Origin: Brevibacterium sanguinis
GTDB lineage: Bacteria > Actinomycetota > Actinomycetes > Actinomycetales > Brevibacteriaceae
Length of the DNA: 64,000 nucleotides
Assembly (NCBI RefSeq): GCF_003315415.1
Contig: NZ_QNSB01000007.1
Coordinates: forward strand, 124,001-188,000
Direction of reading: 5' to 3'
Notes under the pieces: generated by a model
Databases searched by the model: none
What the model was told of the DNA's origin: nothing
What the model saw: only the letters and a program-made list of their open reading frames with translations
In this document: positions 10,512-19,002 of the stretch, piece after piece
Layout: every line of letters starts with the position of its first letter
How positions within the stretch are numbered: the stretch's first letter is position 1
Translations under genes and position numbers: made by a program

Positions 10512-10996
10512 ACACCGAGATCTCCAACGAAACGGACGCCCCCATCGACCTCGACGAGGTCGTCGCCCTCACCGAGTACCTCGGCACGGCCCTCCACATG
10601 CACCCGGGGGCCGAGCTCGCGGTGACGATGGTCGACGCCACGGCGATGGAGGAGCTCCACCTGACGTGGATGGACCTCGAGGGACCCACCGACGTCATGT
10701 CGTTCCCGATGGACCAGCTGAGCCAGGGGCGCGCGGATGCCCCGACCGAGGGCCAGATGGGCGACATCGTCATCTGCCCCGAGGTGGCCGCCCGCCAGGC
10801 CGCGGCCGCCGGGCACTCGACGATGGACGAGATCCTCCTGCTCACCGTCCACGGCTTCCTCCACCTGCTCGGATACGACCACGGTGAGCCCGAGGAGCGC
10901 GAGGAGATGTTCGCCCTCCAGCGGCATCTGCTCCTGACGTTCTTCGCCGCCCGCTACGACGGCCGCACCGACATCCCCTCGCCGACCGAGGTCTGA
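10508..10996 (+). CDS. ybeY: rRNA maturation RNase YbeY
   Basis: A 162-residue metalloprotein starting at GTG inside the phoH stop codon (GTGA overlap). The zinc motif H-x3-H-x5-H is intact as HGFLHLLGYDH (H115, H119, H125). The upstream MDLEGPTDVMSFPMDQ string is the family's PTDVLSFP-type signature. YbeY takes part in 16S rRNA 3'-end maturation and ribosome quality control, and phoH-ybeY-CNNM-era is a conserved group. Confidence 0.95.
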
Positions 10997-10998
10997 GC

Positions 10999-12252
10999 GT
11001 GGTCTGGCTGTTCCTGGGCGCGGCCCTGTGCCTCGTCATCGCCGCGGCGCTGGCCGCGGTCGACGCCGCCCTGCTCAACGTCTCGCACAACGCGATCGAG
11101 GAGGCGAAGGAGGAGGGGAGACCGGGAGCGCTGCGGGTGGAGCGGATCATCGCCGACCTCCCGACGAACATCAACGTCGTCATCTTCGTCCGGCTCTTCC
11201 TCGAGGCCATGGCCACGGTGCTCATCGTCCTCGCCTATGCGTCGGTCCACGCCGTCGGACCGCTCATGGTCATCCTCTCCGTGCTCACCTCGTCGATCGC
11301 CGTCTTCATCGTCGCCGGGGTCTCGCCGCGGACGATCGGACGCCGGCGGTCGCTGGCCGTGTGCCTCAACCTCGGCTGGTTCGTGTCCGTCCTCCTCGTC
11401 GTCCTCAAACCGCTGACGCGGGTCCTCGTGTGGCTGGGGAACCTGCTCACCCCGGACCGGGTGTACAAGGACGGCCCGTTCGTCACCTCCGACCAGCTGC
11501 GCGATCTCGTCGAGCGGGCGAGCGAATCGGACGTCATCGAGGACGGCGAACGCGAGATGATCCAGTCCGTGTTCACCCTCTCCGAGACCTCGGCGAAGCA
11601 GGTCATGGTTCCGCGCACAGACCTCGTCACCGTCATCTCCGGAACGCCGCTCAACAAGGTGATGAACCTGTTCCTGCGGTCGGGCTTCTCCCGGATCCCG
11701 ATCAGCGGCGAGGACCTCGACGACATCGAGGGCGTGGCGTACCTCAAGGACGTCGCCCGTCGTCTCCACGTCCATCCCGAGGACGCCGAGCGGCCCGTCG
11801 ACATCCTCGCGCGCCCGGTTCTCTTCGTGCCCGAGACGAAGCCCGCCGACGAGCTGCTCGCCCAGATGCAGGTCGACTCGACCCATCTGGCGATCCTCGT
11901 CGACGAGTACGGCGGCACCGCCGGCCTGGTGACGATCGAGGACATCGTCGAGGAGATCGTCGGGGAGATCGAGGACGAGTACGACACCGCGGACGACGAG
12001 CTCGTCGCCGCCGACGACGGCAGCTTCATCGTCAACACCCGGATGTCGATCACCGACTTCGCCGACCACTTCGACGTGCGCATCGACGTCGACGACGTCA
12101 ACAGCGTCGGAGGACTGCTCACGACGCTCATCGGCCGGGTGCCCATCGCCGGATCGACGGCCGAGATCGGCCGGCTGCGCATCACGGCGCTCGAGGGCCA
12201 GGGCCGCAGGCACCGCATCACCCACGTCTCAGTGACCAAGGAAGAGGACTGA
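10999..12252 (+). CDS. CNNM/CorC-type membrane protein (hemolysin family)
   Basis: A 417-residue integral membrane protein. Residues 1-~150 form the CNNM (DUF21) transmembrane domain, beginning with an N-terminal hydrophobic helix. A CBS-domain pair follows (~residues 190-310, including MVPRTDLVTV and STHLAILVDEYGGTAGLVT), then a C-terminal CorC_HlyC domain (~325-405). Family members are implicated in Mg2+ or Co2+ transport or its control. The historical hemolysin label is not supported. The GTG start lies 2 bases after the ybeY stop. Confidence 0.9.
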   Translation: MVWLFLGAALCLVIAAALAAVDAALLNVSHNAIEEAKEEGRPGALRVERIIADLPTNINVVIFVRLFLEAMATVLIVLAYASVHAVGPLMVILSVLTSSIAVFIVAGVSPRTIGRRRSLAVCLNLGWFVSVLLVVLKPLTRVLVWLGNLLTPDRVYKDGPFVTSDQLRDLVERASESDVIEDGEREMIQSVFTLSETSAKQVMVPRTDLVTVISGTPLNKVMNLFLRSGFSRIPISGEDLDDIEGVAYLKDVARRLHVHPEDAERPVDILARPVLFVPETKPADELLAQMQVDSTHLAILVDEYGGTAGLVTIEDIVEEIVGEIEDEYDTADDELVAADDGSFIVNTRMSITDFADHFDVRIDVDDVNSVGGLLTTLIGRVPIAGSTAEIGRLRITALEGQGRRHRITHVSVTKEED

Positions 12253-12253
12253 C

Positions 12254-13189
12254 ATGGAATTTCGCACGGACTATCCCGAGGACTTCCGAGCCGGCTTCGC
12301 CTGCTTCGTGGGTCGGCCGAACACCGGCAAGTCGACGCTGACCAACGCACTCGTGGGGGAGAAGGTGGCGATCACCTCGGCGAAGCCCCAGACGACCCGC
12401 CACACGATCCGCGGCATCGTCCACCGCGACGACCACCAGCTCATCCTCGTCGACACCCCCGGCCTGCACCGGCCCCGGACCCTGCTCGGCTCCAGGCTCA
12501 ACGACCTCGTCGCGGCCACCCTCAGCGAGGTCGACGTCATCGGGTTCTGCCTGCCGGCCGATGAGGCCATCGGGCCCGGCGACAGGTGCATCGCCTCGCA
12601 GCTCGAGCTGCTCGACGGGAGGACCCCGATCGTCGCCCTCGTCACGAAGGTCGACAAGGTGCCCCAGGAGCAGGTCGCCGAGGCGCTGCTGGCCGTCGGC
12701 GAGCTCGCGGACTTCGCCGACGTCGTCCCCGTCTCCGCCGTCGACGGCTTCCAGGTCGACACGGTCGACACGGTGCTCACCTCCTACCTGCCCACATCAC
12801 CGCCGCTCTATCCCGAGGGCGACCTCACCGATGAGCCCGAGGAGGTGATGATCGCCGAGCTCGTGCGCGAGGCGGCGCTCGAGGGCGTGCGCGACGAGCT
12901 CCCGCACTCCCTGGCCGTCCAGGTCGAGGAGATGTACCCGCGGGAGGGGCGCAGCGAGGACAATCCGCTGTGGAACATCCACGTCAACCTCTACGTCGAG
13001 CGGCCGAGCCAGAAGGCGATCATCATCGGCAAGGGCGGCAGCCGGCTCAAGGAGATCGGCTCCGAGTCCCGGCGCGGCATCGAGGCGCTGCTCGGGACGA
13101 AGGTCTACCTCGACCTGCACGTCAAAGTCGCCAAGGACTGGCAGCGCGACCCCAAGCAGCTCGGCCGACTGGGCTTCGACTTCAGCTGA
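12254..13189 (+). CDS. era: GTPase Era, 30S ribosome assembly factor
   Basis: A 311-residue GTPase with G1 GRPNTGKST, G3 DTPGLHRP, G4 TKVDK and a C-terminal KH domain containing IIIGKGGSRLKEIGSESR, which is diagnostic of Era. It binds the 3' end of 16S rRNA and assists 30S maturation, which suits the preceding ybeY. ATG at 12254 is one base after the CNNM stop codon, so translation is coupled. The length is normal. Confidence 0.97.
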   Translation: MEFRTDYPEDFRAGFACFVGRPNTGKSTLTNALVGEKVAITSAKPQTTRHTIRGIVHRDDHQLILVDTPGLHRPRTLLGSRLNDLVAATLSEVDVIGFCLPADEAIGPGDRCIASQLELLDGRTPIVALVTKVDKVPQEQVAEALLAVGELADFADVVPVSAVDGFQVDTVDTVLTSYLPTSPPLYPEGDLTDEPEEVMIAELVREAALEGVRDELPHSLAVQVEEMYPREGRSEDNPLWNIHVNLYVERPSQKAIIIGKGGSRLKEIGSESRRGIEALLGTKVYLDLHVKVAKDWQRDPKQLGRLGFDFS

Positions 13190-13223
13190 CCGGGCGGGCG
13201 TGGCGGCGGGCCACGGGGAGCGG

Positions 13224-13254
13224 TTGCCCGGCTCCGCCGCGCCTGCAATACACT
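13224..13254 (+). promoter_or_regulatory. Promoter of zapE, probably leaderless
   Basis: TTGCCC at 13224-13229 and TACACT at 13249-13254 are separated by 19 bases. The GTG start is at 13262, only 7 bases beyond the -10, with no ribosome-binding site in between. This arrangement is typical of leaderless actinobacterial transcripts. Confidence 0.5.
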
Positions 13255-13261
13255 GGGGCGG

Positions 13262-14278
13262 GTGAATGCTCAGCAGACTCTGATCGCGCTCAGCGACCGC
13301 CATCCCCAGGTCGCCCCCGACGAGCTCATCGCGGGACTCGTCCCGCCTCCGCAGTTCGAGGACGTGTCCTTCGCCAGCTATCGCACCGACGACTCCGAAC
13401 CGTCGCAGGCGAGGGCACGGAACAAGCTCGAGGAGTTCGTCGCGGACTCGCGGTCGGGAGGCTTCCTCTCCAAGCTCTTCGGCAAGGGCAAGGAGGGACC
13501 GAAGGGCGTCTACCTCGACGGCGGCTACGGTGTCGGCAAGACCCACCTGCTCGCCTCCGCCTGGCATGCGAACGAGAAGCCGGCGACCTTCGGCACCTTC
13601 GTCGAGTACACGAACCTCGTCGGGGCGCTCGGCTTCGCCCGCGCCCGCGACGACCTGTCGGCGATGAAGCTCGTCTGCATCGACGAGTTCGAACTCGACG
13701 ATCCCGGAGACACCGTCCTCATGTCGCGGCTGATGCGCGAGCTCACGGACGCCGGGGTGAAGATCATCGCGACGTCGAACACCCTTCCCGGCGCTCTCGG
13801 CGAAGGGCGCTTCGCCGCTCAGGACTTCCTCCGCGAGATCCAGGCGCTGGCCGATCAGTTCGAGGTCTATCGGATCGACGGTCAGGACTACCGGCACCGC
13901 GGGCTGAGCGAACCCGCCCGTCCCGTTCCCGCCGACCAGCTCGACGAGCGCACGGCGGATCTCGAGGGCGTCGTCGCCCGAGACGACTTCGCGATCCTGC
14001 TCGAGCATCTCGCGACCGTCCACCCCTCGCGCTACGGCCGGATGGTCGACGGCGTCGACGCCGCCGTGTGGGAGGACGTCGAGACGATCGATGGAGAGAA
14101 CGTGGCGCTGAGATTCGTCGCGCTGGTCGATCGGCTCTACGACCGCGATGTCCGCATCGTCAACTCCGGGCAGGCCCTCGACAAGGTCTTCACACCCGAG
14201 GCGATCTCCGGCGGCTACCGGAAGAAGTACCTGCGATGCCTCTCGCGCCTGACCGCGCTCTCGTCGAAGACCGACTGA
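13262..14278 (+). CDS. zapE: Cell division protein ZapE (AFG1-like ATPase)
   Basis: A 338-residue ATPase of the AFG1/ZapE family. Walker A is GGYGVGKTHL (near residue 87), Walker B is LVCIDEFELDDPGD, and the family's TSNTLPGALGEGRF sensor segment is intact. In proteobacteria ZapE associates with FtsZ; in actinobacteria its role is less clear. The GTG start lies just downstream of a probable -10 and no ribosome site is seen, so translation is likely leaderless. It is convergent with the PGPGW gene. Confidence 0.9.
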   Translation: MNAQQTLIALSDRHPQVAPDELIAGLVPPPQFEDVSFASYRTDDSEPSQARARNKLEEFVADSRSGGFLSKLFGKGKEGPKGVYLDGGYGVGKTHLLASAWHANEKPATFGTFVEYTNLVGALGFARARDDLSAMKLVCIDEFELDDPGDTVLMSRLMRELTDAGVKIIATSNTLPGALGEGRFAAQDFLREIQALADQFEVYRIDGQDYRHRGLSEPARPVPADQLDERTADLEGVVARDDFAILLEHLATVHPSRYGRMVDGVDAAVWEDVETIDGENVALRFVALVDRLYDRDVRIVNSGQALDKVFTPEAISGGYRKKYLRCLSRLTALSSKTD

Positions 14279-14329
14279 TCCGACGCCGCGGAGGCGGTGG
14301 TCGCCGGCGAGACCTCGTCGAATGCGGGC

Positions 14330-14806
14330 TCACTGGAGGTCGAGCCGGCGCAGGACCTCGAGCTCGGGCACCCAGTGCGGCAGCCCGATGAGGCGCACCA
14401 CCGCCCAGACGACGACCGCGACGAAGGCGAGGGTCACCGCGCCCACCGTCCAGCGCACCCAGACCGGCTGCGCCATGATCCACCGGCTCCATCTCTCCAC
14501 ATTGGTGCGCACGAACTGGAGCACGTGGCGGGCCCAATGGAACTCGGTCGAGATGACGAACAGGCCGATGATGACGATGAGCCACCCCGGGCCGGGCAGG
14601 GGGACGAGGGCGAGTCCGATGAGCACGACGAACGCGCCCAGGAGCGCGACGACCACCCGATAGGCCAGAGCCGTATGGGGCTTGGCCATGACGAGGGACC
14701 GCCACCGCAGGAAGGCCAGACGAAGCTGACGCCAAGGCCGGCGACCGTGCTTGTGAGAGCGCGAGAGCCACCCTCGCGGCCTCTGTCTCCGGGGACTTCC
14801 ATTCAC
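14330..14806 (-). CDS. TIGR02611-type membrane protein with PGPGW motif
   Basis: A 158-residue protein with a basic N-terminus (MNGSPRRQRPRGWLSRSHKH) and two membrane segments around VALLGAFVVLIGLALV and WLIVIIGLFVIS, joined by the family's LPGPGW turn. A further C-terminal hydrophobic helix (VTLAFVAVVVWAVV) is present. This matches the actinobacterial PGPGW/TIGR02611 family of unknown function. It is divergent from the tRNA cluster. Several Met residues precede the hydrophobic part, so a shorter start is possible. Confidence 0.8.
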   Translation of the reverse strand: MNGSPRRQRPRGWLSRSHKHGRRPWRQLRLAFLRWRSLVMAKPHTALAYRVVVALLGAFVVLIGLALVPLPGPGWLIVIIGLFVISTEFHWARHVLQFVRTNVERWSRWIMAQPVWVRWTVGAVTLAFVAVVVWAVVRLIGLPHWVPELEVLRRLDLQ

Positions 14807-14876
14807 GGATTCAATAGTGGACCACCAGCCTGAAAGCTTGATCCGGGACTGTGAGCACGATCACTCCGTTTCGATT

Positions 14877-14905
14877 TTGCCAATGAGCCGACCTCCGTAT
14901 AGAGT
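14877..14905 (+). promoter_or_regulatory. Promoter of the tRNA cluster
   Basis: TTGCCA at 14877-14882 and TAGAGT at 14900-14905 are separated by exactly 17 bases, ~35 bases upstream of the first tRNA. The surrounding sequence is distinctly more A+T-rich than its neighbours. Confidence 0.65.
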
Positions 14906-14940
14906 TATATCTCGTTGCCGGGGAAACCAGGCAGCGAAAC

Positions 14941-15013
14941 GCGGATGTGGCTCAGTTGGTAGAGCATCACCTTGCCAAGGTGAGGGTCGCGGGTTCGAGT
15001 CCCGTCATCCGCT
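14941..15013 (+). tRNA. tRNA-Gly (anticodon GCC)
   Basis: A 73-base cloverleaf with acceptor arms GCGGATG and CATCCGC plus discriminator T, D-loop CAGTTGGTAGAG, anticodon GCC at 14974-14976 within stem TCACC/GGTGA, and T-arm GCGGGTTCGAGTCCCGT. CCA is not encoded. It reads GGC codons (and GGU by wobble). Confidence 0.97.
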
Positions 15014-15039
15014 CGGAGGCGTCATGGCACTGCCTTGGC

Positions 15040-15110
15040 GGTGGCGTGGCCGAGAGGCGAGGCAGCGGCCTGCAAAGCCGTTTACACGGGTTCGAATCCC
15101 GTCGCCACCT
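15040..15110 (+). tRNA. tRNA-Cys (anticodon GCA)
   Basis: A 71-base cloverleaf with acceptor GGTGGCG/CGCCACC and discriminator T, anticodon loop CTGCAAA giving GCA, and T-arm ACGGGTTCGAATCCCGT. It follows tRNA-Gly by 26 bases; the Gly-Cys-Val order is common in actinobacteria. Confidence 0.96.
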
Positions 15111-15142
15111 CAGATCTCCCGACGGGGCACCGCCGGGAATCA

Positions 15143-15214
15143 GCGCGATTGGCGCAGCGGTAGCGCGCTTCCTTCACACGGAAGAGGTCACTGGTTCGAT
15201 CCCAGTATCGCGCA
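15143..15214 (+). tRNA. tRNA-Val (anticodon CAC)
   Basis: A 72-base cloverleaf with acceptor GCGCGAT/ATCGCGC and discriminator A, and anticodon loop TTCACAC giving CAC at 15175-15177. It is identical to the next tRNA except for two anticodon-loop bases. It reads GUG, a very common Val codon at this G+C content. Confidence 0.96.
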
Positions 15215-15252
15215 CAGGGACCCCAGTGGTTCCGGTGCAACAAATGAATAGA

Positions 15253-15324
15253 GCGCGATTGGCGCAGCGGTAGCGCGCTTCCCTGACACGGAAGAGGTCA
15301 CTGGTTCGATCCCAGTATCGCGCA
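15253..15324 (+). tRNA. tRNA-Val (anticodon GAC)
   Basis: A 72-base cloverleaf whose anticodon loop CTGACAC gives GAC at 15285-15287. It differs from tRNA-Val(CAC) 38 bases upstream only at loop position 32 (T to C) and wobble position 34 (C to G). It reads GUC and GUU. Confidence 0.96.
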
Positions 15325-15329
15325 CATGG

Positions 15330-15357
15330 GGAACCCCGGGCAGACGCTCGGGGTTCC
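15330..15357 (+). terminator. Hairpin terminator after the tRNA cluster
   Basis: Perfect 9-bp arms GGAACCCCG (15330-15338) and CGGGGTTCC (15349-15357) with a 10-base loop, six bases after the last tRNA. No poly-T follows. Confidence 0.8.
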
Positions 15358-15489
15358 GTGCATTCACCGGCTGCTCGGCCCCGACATTCGCGTCAAGGCG
15401 GGTTCCCGGGAGTCCGGGCGGGCGCCACGCTCGTCGAGCTGTTTCAGAACTGCAACCCTGCCCGCACGGTCGAACCGGGCCGGGTGCTA

Positions 15490-15503
15490 GTACCCTTGGG
15501 TAC
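15490..15503. promoter_or_regulatory. 14-bp palindrome overlapping the promoter of the DUF4190 gene
   Basis: GTACCC-TT-GGGTAC is a perfect inverted repeat. Its right end forms part of a -10-like TACAGT (15501-15506), about 30 bases before ATG 15535, the position expected for a repressor operator. No regulator is identified. Confidence 0.45.
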
Positions 15504-15534
15504 AGTAATCGTCACCACAGACTTCGGAGCCCTC

Positions 15535-16839
15535 ATGTCAACTCCTCAGAATCCCTATGAGCCGAACCGCGGCACGGGGAATCAGAACTCCAACGACCAG
15601 TCCTCGAGCGGCTCCTCGCCCGTCAACGGAGGTCAGGGCGATGGCGGGTCGCAGCCGCAGTACGGTACCTCGGGCGGGAGCTCCGACCAGCCGACTCGCG
15701 CGTACGAGTCGAACCAGTCCCAGGATCCGACGCAGCAGTACGGCTCCGCGCCGCAGTACGGATCGTCTCCCCAGTACGGCTCGCAGCCGAACTACGGCGG
15801 CCAGAACGACTCCTATGGTCAGAGCGGTCAGGGCGACTCCTACGGCCAGAGCGATTCGCAGGGATACGGGCAAGGCTCGTACGGCCAGAACCAGTACGAT
15901 CCCCACCAGTACGGCGGGGGATCGGGCCAGGGCGGATACGACCAGAACCAGTACGCGCAGCAGCCGGCCTACGCGGCCGCGGGCGGGGGATCCGACCAGT
16001 TCATCCCGGCCAACCCGAATTCCGGCTACGGCTCCTACCCTCCCGGCAGCATGGGCGGGAACACCTCGAAGAACATCTGGGGGATCCTCGCCCTCATCGG
16101 CGGCATCGTCGGCATCGTCCTGTCGTGGGCGATCTTCGGCGCGATCTTCGGCATCGCCGGCCTGATCTTCGGCTTCATCGGCCTCGGTGCGGTGAAGAAG
16201 GGCCTCGCCACCAACCGCGGCCTCAACATCTGGGGCATCATCCTCAGCGGCGTGGCGATCCTGCTCTCGATCGTCTTCCTCATCGGCTACATCGCCTTCG
16301 GCGCATGGGTCTTCAACGAGGGGTCGAAGGCCATCGACAGCTACTCTCCCACCGCCCCGGCCCCTGTCGATCCCTCCCAGCCCGGCTTCGAGTCGCCCGA
16401 CTCCGGTGACTCCTCCGGCACCGACGCGGCTCCGGCTCCCGTCGAAGGCGGCGAGGTGGAGATCGGCACCGACGTGACGGCTGCTGTCAGCGTCGCTTCC
16501 GGCACCGTCGATGAGTACGCTGTCGGAGCCGAGTCGACCAACGGCGAGGTCGCCGTCGTCTCGATGACGGTCAAGAACAACAGCAGCTCAGAGCTTGATT
16601 TGTCCCTCTCGAGCATTCAGGCGGAGAACGGAAGCGGAGCGACGTATCAGGACGTCTTCGACGGGAGCAAGTACCAGGGAATCCTCGCCTTCGCCGATCC
16701 CGTGCCGGCCGGCGGCGAGAAGACCTACGAGTTCGCCTTCGGCGTCCCCGCCTCGGAGGTCGATCAGCTCCATCTGAAGTTCTCCCTGTTCGAGGACCTC
16801 GGCAAGGGCACGGAATTCGAGTTCAGCAAGGCCGCCTGA
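15535..16839 (+). CDS. DUF4190-type membrane protein with SYGQ/QYGS-rich tail and extracytoplasmic Ig-like domain
   Basis: A 434-residue protein. Residues 1-~175 are disordered and rich in Gln, Tyr, Gly and Ser (PQYGS, DSYGQ, GSYGQ, NQY repeats). Residues ~181-260 form a DUF4190-like pair of hydrophobic helices (IWGILALIGGIVGIVLSW ... FGAIFGIAGLIFGFIGL, then NIWGIILSGVAILLS). After an Asp/Ser/Pro linker, residues ~305-434 resemble a DUF4352-type beta-sandwich (VEIGTDVTAAVSV ... VPAGGEKTYEFAFGVP). ATG 15535 has GGAG five bases upstream. The N-terminal tail is probably cytoplasmic and the sandwich probably external, with no lipobox. The function is unknown, and it stands alone between hairpins. 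Confidence 0.82.
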   Translation: MSTPQNPYEPNRGTGNQNSNDQSSSGSSPVNGGQGDGGSQPQYGTSGGSSDQPTRAYESNQSQDPTQQYGSAPQYGSSPQYGSQPNYGGQNDSYGQSGQGDSYGQSDSQGYGQGSYGQNQYDPHQYGGGSGQGGYDQNQYAQQPAYAAAGGGSDQFIPANPNSGYGSYPPGSMGGNTSKNIWGILALIGGIVGIVLSWAIFGAIFGIAGLIFGFIGLGAVKKGLATNRGLNIWGIILSGVAILLSIVFLIGYIAFGAWVFNEGSKAIDSYSPTAPAPVDPSQPGFESPDSGDSSGTDAAPAPVEGGEVEIGTDVTAAVSVASGTVDEYAVGAESTNGEVAVVSMTVKNNSSSELDLSLSSIQAENGSGATYQDVFDGSKYQGILAFADPVPAGGEKTYEFAFGVPASEVDQLHLKFSLFEDLGKGTEFEFSKAA

Positions 16840-16902
16840 CCTCCTCGGCGCACCGGTCGGCGGCGCGCCCTCAGCCCTGATCCCGGGCTCGAACCGACAC
16901 CT

Positions 16903-16937
16903 CACTTGGGTGGCAGTCGTCGACTGCCACCCAAGTG
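16903..16937. promoter_or_regulatory. 35-bp perfect palindrome upstream of thrS (terminator and/or operator)
   Basis: 17-base arms at 16903-16919 and 16921-16937 (CACTTGGGTGGCAGTCG and its complement) flank one base. It follows the DUF4190 gene and could terminate it. Its right arm also contains CTGCCA (16924-16929), which is 17 bases from TAGACT (16947-16952), a plausible thrS promoter, so it may equally serve as an operator. Confidence 0.6.
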
Positions 16938-16995
16938 GTTTGGTACTAGACTCTAAGAGCGACTCAACCCCAACGTGAACGATCGGAGAGAATCA

Positions 16996-19002
16996 GTGGC
17001 AGACGGCATTGACTGCGCGGGCGAGAACATCCCCTGGAAAGAGGGTCTGACCGGGACCGACGTGTTCTCCACGGACCGCACGGTCGTTGCCATGTGGCTC
17101 AACGACGAGCAGGCCGACCTCAGCCGGGGACTTCGCCCCGGCGACCGGATCGCTCCCATCACGATCGATTCCCCGGCAGGACTCGACATCCTCCGCCACT
17201 CGGCCGCCCACGTCACCGCGCAGGCCGTCCAGGAGCTGTTCCCGGGCACGAAGCTCGGCATCGGTCCCTACATCACCGACGGCTACTACTACGACTTCGA
17301 CGTGGCCGAGCCCTTCACCCCGGACGACCTCAAGGCCATCCAGAAGAAGGCCGCGCAGATCGTCAAGTCCGGCCAGACGTTCAACCGGGTCGTCGTCGAC
17401 GACGACGAAGCGCGTCGCCGGATGGCCGACGAGCCGTACAAGCTCGAGCTCATCGCCGACAAGGGCGCCGGGGACGACGAGTCCGCGGCGGTCGAGGTCG
17501 GCGCCGGCGAGCTCACCGTCTACGAGAACGTCGATCGCAAGGGCGAGGTCGTGTGGCAGGACCTGTGCCGCGGTCCCCACCTGCCGAACACGAAGCTCAT
17601 CGGCAACGGATTCGCCATCACCCGCTCCTCGGCGGCCTACTGGCGCGGGGATCAGGCCAACGCGAGCCTCCAGCGCGTCTACGGCACCGCATGGGCGTCG
17701 AAGGACGATCTCAAGGCCTACCAGGACCGCATCGCCGAGGCGGAGCGCCGCGACCACCGCAAGCTCGGTGCGGAGCTCGACCTGTTCTCGTTCCCCGAGG
17801 AGCTCGGCTCCGGTCTGCCCGTGTTCCATCCCAAGGGCGGAGTCATCAAACGGGAGATGGAGGACTACGTCCGCGCCCGCCACATCGAGGAGGGCTTCGA
17901 GTACGTCGGCACCCCGCACATCTCGAAGGAGTCCCTGTACTACACCTCGGGCCACCTGCCGTACTACGGCGACAGCATGTTTCCGGCCCTGGCCGTCGAC
18001 GAAGTGCGTGACGAGTCCGGTGAGATCGTCAAGGAGGGCACCGCCTATCGGCTCAAGGCGATGAACTGCCCCATGCACAACCTCATCTACCGGTCCCGCG
18101 GGCGCTCCTACCGTGAACTGCCGCTGCGGCTGTTCGAGTTCGGCACCGTGTACCGCAACGAGGCCTCCGGGGTCGTGCACGGGCTGACCCGTGTCCGCGC
18201 CCTGACCCAGGACGACTCGCATTCCTATGTGACCCAGGAGGACGCCCCGAACGAGATCCGGCATCTGCTGGGCTTCGTGCTCAGCCTGCTGAGGGACTTC
18301 GGGCTCGATGACTTCTACCTCGAGCTGTCCACCCGTGACGAGGACGGGAAGAAGAAGGACAAGTTCATCGGCTCCGACGAGCAGTGGGCGGAGGCCACCA
18401 AGGTCCTCGAGGACGTGGCCCGGGAGACGGGGCTCGAACTCGTCCCGGACCCCGGCGGCGCCGCGTTCTACGGACCCAAGGTCTCCGTCCAGGCCCGCGA
18501 CGCGATCGGTCGGACCTGGCAGATGTCGACTGTCCAGCTCGACTTCAACCAGCCCGAGCGCTTCGGCCTGGAGTACCAGGCCTCGGACGGCACCCGGAAG
18601 CAGCCCGTGATGATCCACTCGGCGAAGTTCGGGTCGATCGAGCGGTTCCTCGGCGTCCTCACGGAGCACTACGCCGGGGCGTTCCCCGTCTGGCTCTCGC
18701 CCGTCCAGGTCACCTGCATCCCCGTGGCCGAGGAGTTCAACGACTATCTCGCCGAGGTGGCCGCCAAGCTCAGGGCCGCCGGTGTGCGGGTCGAGATCGA
18801 CGACAGCGACGACCGGTTCCCGAAGAAGATCCGCAACGCCTCGAAGTCGAAGGTGCCCTTCACCCTCATCGCCGGCGGCGACGACCGCGACGCCGGCGCC
18901 GTGTCGTTCCGGTTCCGCAGCGGTGAGCAGGACAACGGCGTGCCCGTCGACGAGGCGATCGCCCGCATCCTCTCGGCGATCGAGACGAAGGCCCAGGTAT
19001 GA
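16996..19002 (+). CDS. thrS: Threonine--tRNA ligase
   Basis: A 668-residue class II synthetase. An abbreviated TGS-like N-terminus is followed by the editing domain with HSAAH near residue 67 and the later [10 protein letters not shown], then the catalytic core. The zinc ligands are visible as MNCPMHN (~residue 357), the His in QDDSHSYV (~408) and the His in MIHSAKFGS (~540). The C-terminal anticodon-binding domain ends [24 protein letters not shown] 16996 was chosen because GGAGAG lies at 16985-16990. The ATGA overlap with the HIT gene indicates an operon. Confidence 0.96.
   Translation: MADGIDCAGENIPWKEGLTGTDVFSTDRTVVAMWLNDEQADLSRGLRPGDRIAPITIDSPAGLDILRHSAAHVTAQAVQELFPGTKLGIGPYITDGYYYDFDVAEPFTPDDLKAIQKKAAQIVKSGQTFNRVVVDDDEARRRMADEPYKLELIADKGAGDDESAAVEVGAGELTVYENVDRKGEVVWQDLCRGPHLPNTKLIGNGFAITRSSAAYWRGDQANASLQRVYGTAWASKDDLKAYQDRIAEAERRDHRKLGAELDLFSFPEELGSGLPVFHPKGGVIKREMEDYVRARHIEEGFEYVGTPHISKESLYYTSGHLPYYGDSMFPALAVDEVRDESGEIVKEGTAYRLKAMNCPMHNLIYRSRGRSYRELPLRLFEFGTVYRNEASGVVHGLTRVRALTQDDSHSYVTQEDAPNEIRHLLGFVLSLLRDFGLDDFYLELSTRDEDGKKKDKFIGSDEQWAEATKVLEDVARETGLELVPDPGGAAFYGPKVSVQARDAIGRTWQMSTVQLDFNQPERFGLEYQASDGTRKQPVMIHSAKFGSIERFLGVLTEHYAGAFPVWLSPVQVTCIPVAEEFNDYLAEVAAKLRAAGVRVEIDDSDDRFPKKIRNASKSKVPFTLIAGGDDRDAGAVSFRFRSGEQDNGVPVDEAIARILSAIETKAQV

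Noticed and set aside
15143..15324. Duplicate tRNA-Val sequence as an attL/attR pair
   Set aside because: Both copies are complete, functional-looking tRNAs only 38 bases apart with no integrase or foreign DNA between them.
16975..16995. Earlier thrS start
   Set aside because: It would place the GGAGAG ribosome site inside the coding region; GTG 16996 is correctly spaced from it.
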